64,000 nt of DNA from Geobacter sp. UBA5730 (GTDB taxonomy: Bacteria; Desulfobacterota; Desulfuromonadia; Geobacterales; Pseudopelobacteraceae), in NCBI GenBank assembly GCA_002419465.1, contig DIGE01000008.1, forward strand, positions 1 to 64,000. The letters run 5' to 3'. Position 1 is the first letter of the stretch. Each line of letters begins with the position of its first letter. Below are positions 60,403-64,000 of the stretch, piece by piece. Both the position numbers and the translations under genes were made by a program. The notes under the pieces were generated by a model. That model ran no database searches and was not told the DNA's origin. It saw only the letters and a list, made by a program, of their open reading frames with translations.

Positions 60403-61319
60403 GGCTGCCTCCGGTAGCGCAGGCAGCGCCACTCACCGGCTGCCAGGGATGCCTCCAGGGTGAGCGGTTGTGAGGCAAAACCGTCAACCACGAACTGTTC
60501 CCGTTCCGCCAGGATGCCGGACAATACCAGCAGGCCGTCAGGCCGCAGACGTCTGGTCAGTTCCGGTGCCATCCGGACCAGTTCTTCCGCCAGTATGTTG
60601 GCCAGGATCAGCCGGTAGCCGTCCGGCAACTGTTCCAGGGGGGTGGTACTACAGCTCACCGCATCCGACACCCGGTTGAGACGGCAGTTTTCATCCGCCA
60701 CCAGCACAGCCTGAGGGTCAATGTCAACGGCATCGATCCGCCTGACCCCCAGCTTTGCCGCGGCTATCGCCAGGATTCCCGAGCCGGTGCCCAGGTCCAG
60801 CACCGGTGCGTCAGCCTGCAGACCGTCGGTCAGGATCTGTTCGAGGCATTCCAGGCAGAGCCGGGTAGTTTCGTGTCCTCCGGTGCCAAAGGCCATGCCG
60901 GGGTCCAGGGTGATGATCTGTCTTCTCTCCGTAGCGGCGGGAGTCTCCCAGGAGGGGATGATCAGCAGGCGTTCCCCGATCGGCAATGGTTTGAAATGCT
61001 CTTTCCATGAACTGGCCCAGTCCTCTTCAGCGATCAGACTGACCGTTGGCGGCGTGGGACGGTAGCCGGGGAAGGTTGCGGACTGTTGGTTCAGAAATCC
61101 GGCCAGCGTTGTGAGATGTTCTTCAATCGGGCAGGGTACGCCGAAGTAGCTGCTGATGGTGACACTGGCAGGATTGGGGATGTCATCCGGCGAAAAGGTG
61201 TCCACGTTGCGGTTATCGGTGCAGACGCCGCAGCCGGAAAGCTCTGTCAGGCAGTCGGCCACCGCTTCCGCCAGCGGGGCGGGGACTTCGCAACTGACCT
61301 GATACCATGCTGACGTCAT
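60399..61319 (-). CDS. prmA: Ribosomal protein L11 methyltransferase
   Basis: 306 residues. N-terminal substrate-recognition domain and a Rossmann methyltransferase with DPGMAFGTGGHETTRLCLE and VLDLGTGSGILAIAAAKLG; NILAEEL is the catalytic-region motif. The start is MTSAW at 61319, with GGGAG five bases upstream. prmA-rsmE adjacency is common. Confidence 0.95.
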   Translation of the reverse strand: MTSAWYQVSCEVPAPLAEAVADCLTELSGCGVCTDNRNVDTFSPDDIPNPASVTISSYFGVPCPIEEHLTTLAGFLNQQSATFPGYRPTPPTVSLIAEEDWASSWKEHFKPLPIGERLLIIPSWETPAATERRQIITLDPGMAFGTGGHETTRLCLECLEQILTDGLQADAPVLDLGTGSGILAIAAAKLGVRRIDAVDIDPQAVLVADENCRLNRVSDAVSCSTTPLEQLPDGYRLILANILAEELVRMAPELTRRLRPDGLLVLSGILAEREQFVVDGFASQPLTLEASLAAGEWRCLRYRRQP

Positions 61320-61386
61320 TGTGACTCCCAAGGTTGAAGATGGGGCGCAAGGTAGCAGAATGGCTGGGGCCTGACAACAAAAAACC

Positions 61387-61428
61387 TTGACAAGACAGCG
61401 GCAGTTGACTAATTTTCATTAGAAAATT
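61387..61428 (+). promoter_or_regulatory. Promoter and palindrome ahead of the PPDK/PEPS regulator gene
   Basis: TTGACA (61387-61392), 17 bases, TAATTT (61410-61415). A perfect palindrome AATTTTC-ATTA-GAAAATT (61411-61428) covers the -10 and start region, a position typical of an operator. Confidence 0.45.
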
Positions 61429-61472
61429 GGCATATTTTTTTGTGCGTCCTGCCACGAGGGCTTCTGCGCTCC

Positions 61473-62282
61473 ATGAAAACTATCTACGTGTTGTCCGATT
61501 CTACCGGTGAAACCGCCGAACGGGTGGTGAAGGCGGCTCTTTCGCAGTTCGGGGGCAGTGATGTTCGGATTGCGAGGTTAGGCAAGGTAGCCAACCAGCA
61601 GGAGGTGCAGCAGGCTATTGCCACCGTCACCGCTGAAGGCGGGCTGCTGGTCTACACCCTGGTTGATATCGAGCTGGCCATTGCCGTGCATACCATTGCC
61701 GAGGAACATGGCCTGATGGCCTTTGACCTGCTGTCGCCGTTGCTCCAGAGCCTGTCGGTTTTTCTGGGAGCCGCGGCCCAATCCACGCCCGGCCTGCTGC
61801 ATCAGATCGACACGAATTACTTCCGCCGGATGGAAGCGGTTAATTTTACGGTCAAGCATGATGACGGTCAGGAAACCCGCGGCCTGCACAAGGCCGACCT
61901 GGTGCTGGTGGGGGTTTCCCGCTCTTCAAAGACCCCACTCTCCATGTATCTGGCTCACAAGGGCTACAAGGTGGCCAACGTGCCGCTGGTCAAAGGGATT
62001 GAACCGCCGCCCGAGTTGGATCGGATTGATCCGAAAAAGGTCGTGGGGTTGGTAATCAGTCCCAGGCGGCTGGTGGAGATCCGCACCTCCCGGCTGGTCA
62101 ACATGGGGCAGAGTATGCGGAATACCTATGCCGACTACGAACGGGTGGAAGAAGAGATCAGTTTTTGCCGCCAGTACTACCGGCGGCATCCCGAATGGTT
62201 GATGATCGACGTTACCAGCAAGTCCATTGAAGAATCTGCCTCCGAGATCCTGCGCCGGCTCGGTGGTCAACAGGTCTATTGA
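61473..62282 (+). CDS. Pyruvate phosphate dikinase / PEP synthase regulatory protein
   Basis: 269 residues (DUF299/PSRP family). LSDSTGETAERVVKAALSQF at the N-terminus and the P-loop-like GVSRSSKTPLSMYLA near residue 150 are diagnostic. This bifunctional kinase/pyrophosphorylase turns PPDK or PEP synthase off and on by threonine phosphorylation, fitting the need to control gluconeogenesis from acetate. ATG 61473 aligns with the conserved KTIYVLSDSTGET start. Confidence 0.92.
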   Translation: MKTIYVLSDSTGETAERVVKAALSQFGGSDVRIARLGKVANQQEVQQAIATVTAEGGLLVYTLVDIELAIAVHTIAEEHGLMAFDLLSPLLQSLSVFLGAAAQSTPGLLHQIDTNYFRRMEAVNFTVKHDDGQETRGLHKADLVLVGVSRSSKTPLSMYLAHKGYKVANVPLVKGIEPPPELDRIDPKKVVGLVISPRRLVEIRTSRLVNMGQSMRNTYADYERVEEEISFCRQYYRRHPEWLMIDVTSKSIEESASEILRRLGGQQVY

Positions 62283-62316
62283 ACTGCTGCGTAGAGCGTT
62301 GTTAAAGGAGGCAGGC

Positions 62317-62988
62317 ATGCGGGTCCTGGTTGTGGAGGATGAAAAAAAGGTTGCTGCCTTCATCAAGCGGGGCCTTGAGGAAGAAGGATATGTCGTGGAC
62401 ACTGCCCATGACGGTGCCGAAGGGGTGCAGATGGGCAGTGAGACCCCCTATGACCTGCTGATCATGGACGTTATGCTGCCCAAGAAGGACGGTTTGACCG
62501 TGGTCAGGGAGCTGCGCCAATCCGGGAATGTCACGCCAGTACTGATGTTGACGGCCCGTGACACCACCGACGATATTGTGGCCGGCCTTGACGCCGGTTC
62601 CGACGACTATCTGACCAAACCGTTCGCTTTTGCCGAACTGTCGGCCCGGGTCAGGGCGCTGGTCCGTCGCAGTGTGATGGAGCGCGGGGCTGAACTGCAT
62701 TTTGCCGACCTGCGGATGGACCCGGTCAGTCATCAGGTCTGGCGCGGCGAATGCGAAATCGACCTGACTACCAAGGAGTACGACCTGCTGGAACTGCTGA
62801 TGCGCAATCCCAATACGGTGCTTTCCCGCAACATGATTGCCGAGCAGGTCTGGGAACACACCTTCGATTCCTTTACCAATATCATCGACGTCTATGTCAA
62901 TTACCTGCGCAAGAAAATTGACAAGGGACATGACCGCAAGTTGATCCAGACCGTACGTGGTCAGGGGTATGTCCTGCGCGAAGGCTAA
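62317..62988 (+). CDS. OmpR/PhoB-family response regulator
   Basis: 223 residues. Receiver with VVEDEKKVA, phospho-Asp in LLIMDVMLPKKDG and Lys in LTKPFAF; C-terminal winged helix with EYDLLELLMRNPNTVLSRN and VRGQGYVLRE. AAAGGAGG precedes ATG 62317. No histidine kinase is adjacent; degP/htrA follows 21 bases downstream, suggesting an envelope-stress role like that of CpxR (inference). Confidence 0.93.
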   Translation: MRVLVVEDEKKVAAFIKRGLEEEGYVVDTAHDGAEGVQMGSETPYDLLIMDVMLPKKDGLTVVRELRQSGNVTPVLMLTARDTTDDIVAGLDAGSDDYLTKPFAFAELSARVRALVRRSVMERGAELHFADLRMDPVSHQVWRGECEIDLTTKEYDLLELLMRNPNTVLSRNMIAEQVWEHTFDSFTNIIDVYVNYLRKKIDKGHDRKLIQTVRGQGYVLREG

Positions 62989-63009
62989 CAACAAAGGAGG
63001 TTACACACG

Positions 63010-64000
63010 ATGCGATTGTTCAGATTCTTTTGCCTCAGCATGGTGGTGGGTGCCGGTTTGCTGCTTGCAGCGCCGTCCATGGCGCCGGCCAAGACCGTCA
63101 GCCCCGATTTTGTCGAACTTTCCAAACGGCTCAGACCCACCGTGGTCAACATCCGGACCGTCAAGAACATCAAACCAAGGCCCGGCGGGCGTGCGGTCAA
63201 CCCCTTCCTGGGGAACGACCTGTTTAATGAATTTTTCGGGCCGTTCTTCGGGCAGCAGGCCCCGCAGCAGCAGCCTCGCAAACAACAGGGTATGGGCACC
63301 GGCTTCATCATCAGCGCCGATGGCTACATCCTGACCAACAACCATGTGGCAGGTGGCGCTGACGAGATCATGGTCAAGCTCTCCGATGGCCGTGAGATCA
63401 AGGCCGAGTTGAAGGGGCAGGATGACAAGCTGGATATCGCCCTGCTGAAAATCAGCGACCCGAAGCCGCTGCCGGCGGTTGAGCTGGGCGACAGCGATGC
63501 TCTGGAGGTAGGTGAATGGGTCATGGCCATCGGCAACCCGTTTGGCCTGGCCCATACGGTCACCGCCGGAATTGTCAGCGCCAAGGGACGGGTAATCGGC
63601 AGCGGTCCGTATGATGATTACATTCAGACCGATGCCTCCATCAACCCGGGCAATTCCGGCGGCCCGCTGTTCAATAGCAATGGCAAGGTGATCGGCATCA
63701 ACACCGCCATCATTGCAGGCGGCCAAGGGATCGGTTTTGCCATTCCCAGCACCATGGTCAAGGCAGTGGTGGAGCAGCTCAAGACCACTGGCCGGGTGAT
63801 CCGGGGTTATCTGGGGGTCAACTTCGACATCTTAAATCCCAAGCTGGCAAAATCCCTGGGGTTGGCATCGGACAAGGGAGCCATCGTCACCCATATTGAG
63901 AAGGGTTCACCGGCTGAAAAGGCCGGGTTCAAGGTGGAGGACGTCATTGTCGAGTTTGACGGCCGGCCGGTGAATGGCGACACCGACCTGCCCAAGGTGG
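63010..64000 (+). CDS. degP: Periplasmic serine protease DegP/HtrA (runs off window)
   Basis: At least 330 residues, cut by the window edge. A signal peptide (hydrophobic about 6-20) is followed by the trypsin-like domain with the triad His in NNHVAGG, Asp in KLDIALLK and Ser in INPGNSGGPLF, then the first PDZ domain (GYLGVNF, GSPAEKAGFKVEDVI). The Q-linker PFFGQQAPQQQPRKQQGMG is a typical LA-loop-like insert. AGGAGG precedes ATG 63010, 21 bases after the OmpR-type regulator. Confidence 0.95.
   Translation, partial: MRLFRFFCLSMVVGAGLLLAAPSMAPAKTVSPDFVELSKRLRPTVVNIRTVKNIKPRPGGRAVNPFLGNDLFNEFFGPFFGQQAPQQQPRKQQGMGTGFIISADGYILTNNHVAGGADEIMVKLSDGREIKAELKGQDDKLDIALLKISDPKPLPAVELGDSDALEVGEWVMAIGNPFGLAHTVTAGIVSAKGRVIGSGPYDDYIQTDASINPGNSGGPLFNSNGKVIGINTAIIAGGQGIGFAIPSTMVKAVVEQLKTTGRVIRGYLGVNFDILNPKLAKSLGLASDKGAIVTHIEKGSPAEKAGFKVEDVIVEFDGRPVNGDTDLPKV

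Overview
The window reads as chromosomal DNA of an anaerobic, GC-rich deltaproteobacterium of the Geobacter/Trichlorobacter type. The grounds are an octaheme cytochrome of the tetrathionate reductase (OTR) family, a hdrABC-flxABCD electron-bifurcation locus, a cobalt uptake cassette with a PDGLE tail, selenium genes (selA, selU/mnmH), a DHH-CBS-nucleotidyltransferase fusion and several receiver, GGDEF and PilZ signalling proteins. The genus is an inference from gene content; no search was possible.

Layout. 1-3120 is decayed accessory DNA: an RHS/YD-repeat fragment carrying REP-like hairpins, a 225-bp direct duplication, an Ig/FlgD-like surface protein fragment and a ribbon-helix-helix-like fragment cut at the same point on the other strand. 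A tRNA-Asn (3286-3361, minus) follows. 3593-5026 is a monocistronic OTR-type octaheme cytochrome c. 5246-12546 is the main metabolic locus, hdrC-hdrB-receiver-hdrA-[MITE-like palindrome]-flxD-flxC-flxB-flxA, predicted to couple NAD(P)H and ferredoxin chemistry to a thiol/disulfide couple. 12550-16975 (minus) holds a DsbC-like thioredoxin, a receiver-histidine kinase with a degenerate receiver, ispD, selA and a GntR regulator. 17159-22616 holds a K+ channel with RCK domain, a TIM-barrel protein, galE and a tRNA nucleotidyltransferase fusion. 22586-25298 (minus) is cbiMQO. gluQ, a structured intergenic region with a candidate small RNA, selU, a class II aldolase, a PilZ protein and a chemoreceptor follow. 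yeiH and its LysR regulator are divergent at 31630-33555.

33658-37510 holds a frameshifted crcB and a panB-panC-panP operon whose leader carries a stem-loop matching the described pan RNA motif plus a terminator. 37511-38702 is an IS3 scar, an orphan HigA-like antitoxin and a yefM-yoeB module. 38771-42260 holds an amidohydrolase, a GGDEF response regulator and a CI-type repressor lacking its peptidase dyad. 42303-46522 (minus) holds heptose biosynthesis genes (rfaE, gmhA), a glycosyltransferase and mreB. 46691-53503 holds ileS-lspA, a small membrane protein, a MutY-like glycosylase without cluster cysteines, a VWA protein and a cyclophilin. 53623-61319 (minus) is a housekeeping run: DUF512 radical SAM, AI-2E exporter family, hfq, miaA, mutL, a zinc-ribbon protein, rsmE and prmA. 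61473-64000 holds a PPDK/PEP synthase regulator, an OmpR-type regulator and the start of degP/htrA.

The items most worth a second look are the receiver inside the hdr operon, the candidate small RNA at 26830-26899, the pan leader with panP replacing panD, the non-cleavable CI-type repressor, and the REP-hairpin-bounded RHS rearrangement. I found no convincing complete novel defence or mobile system.
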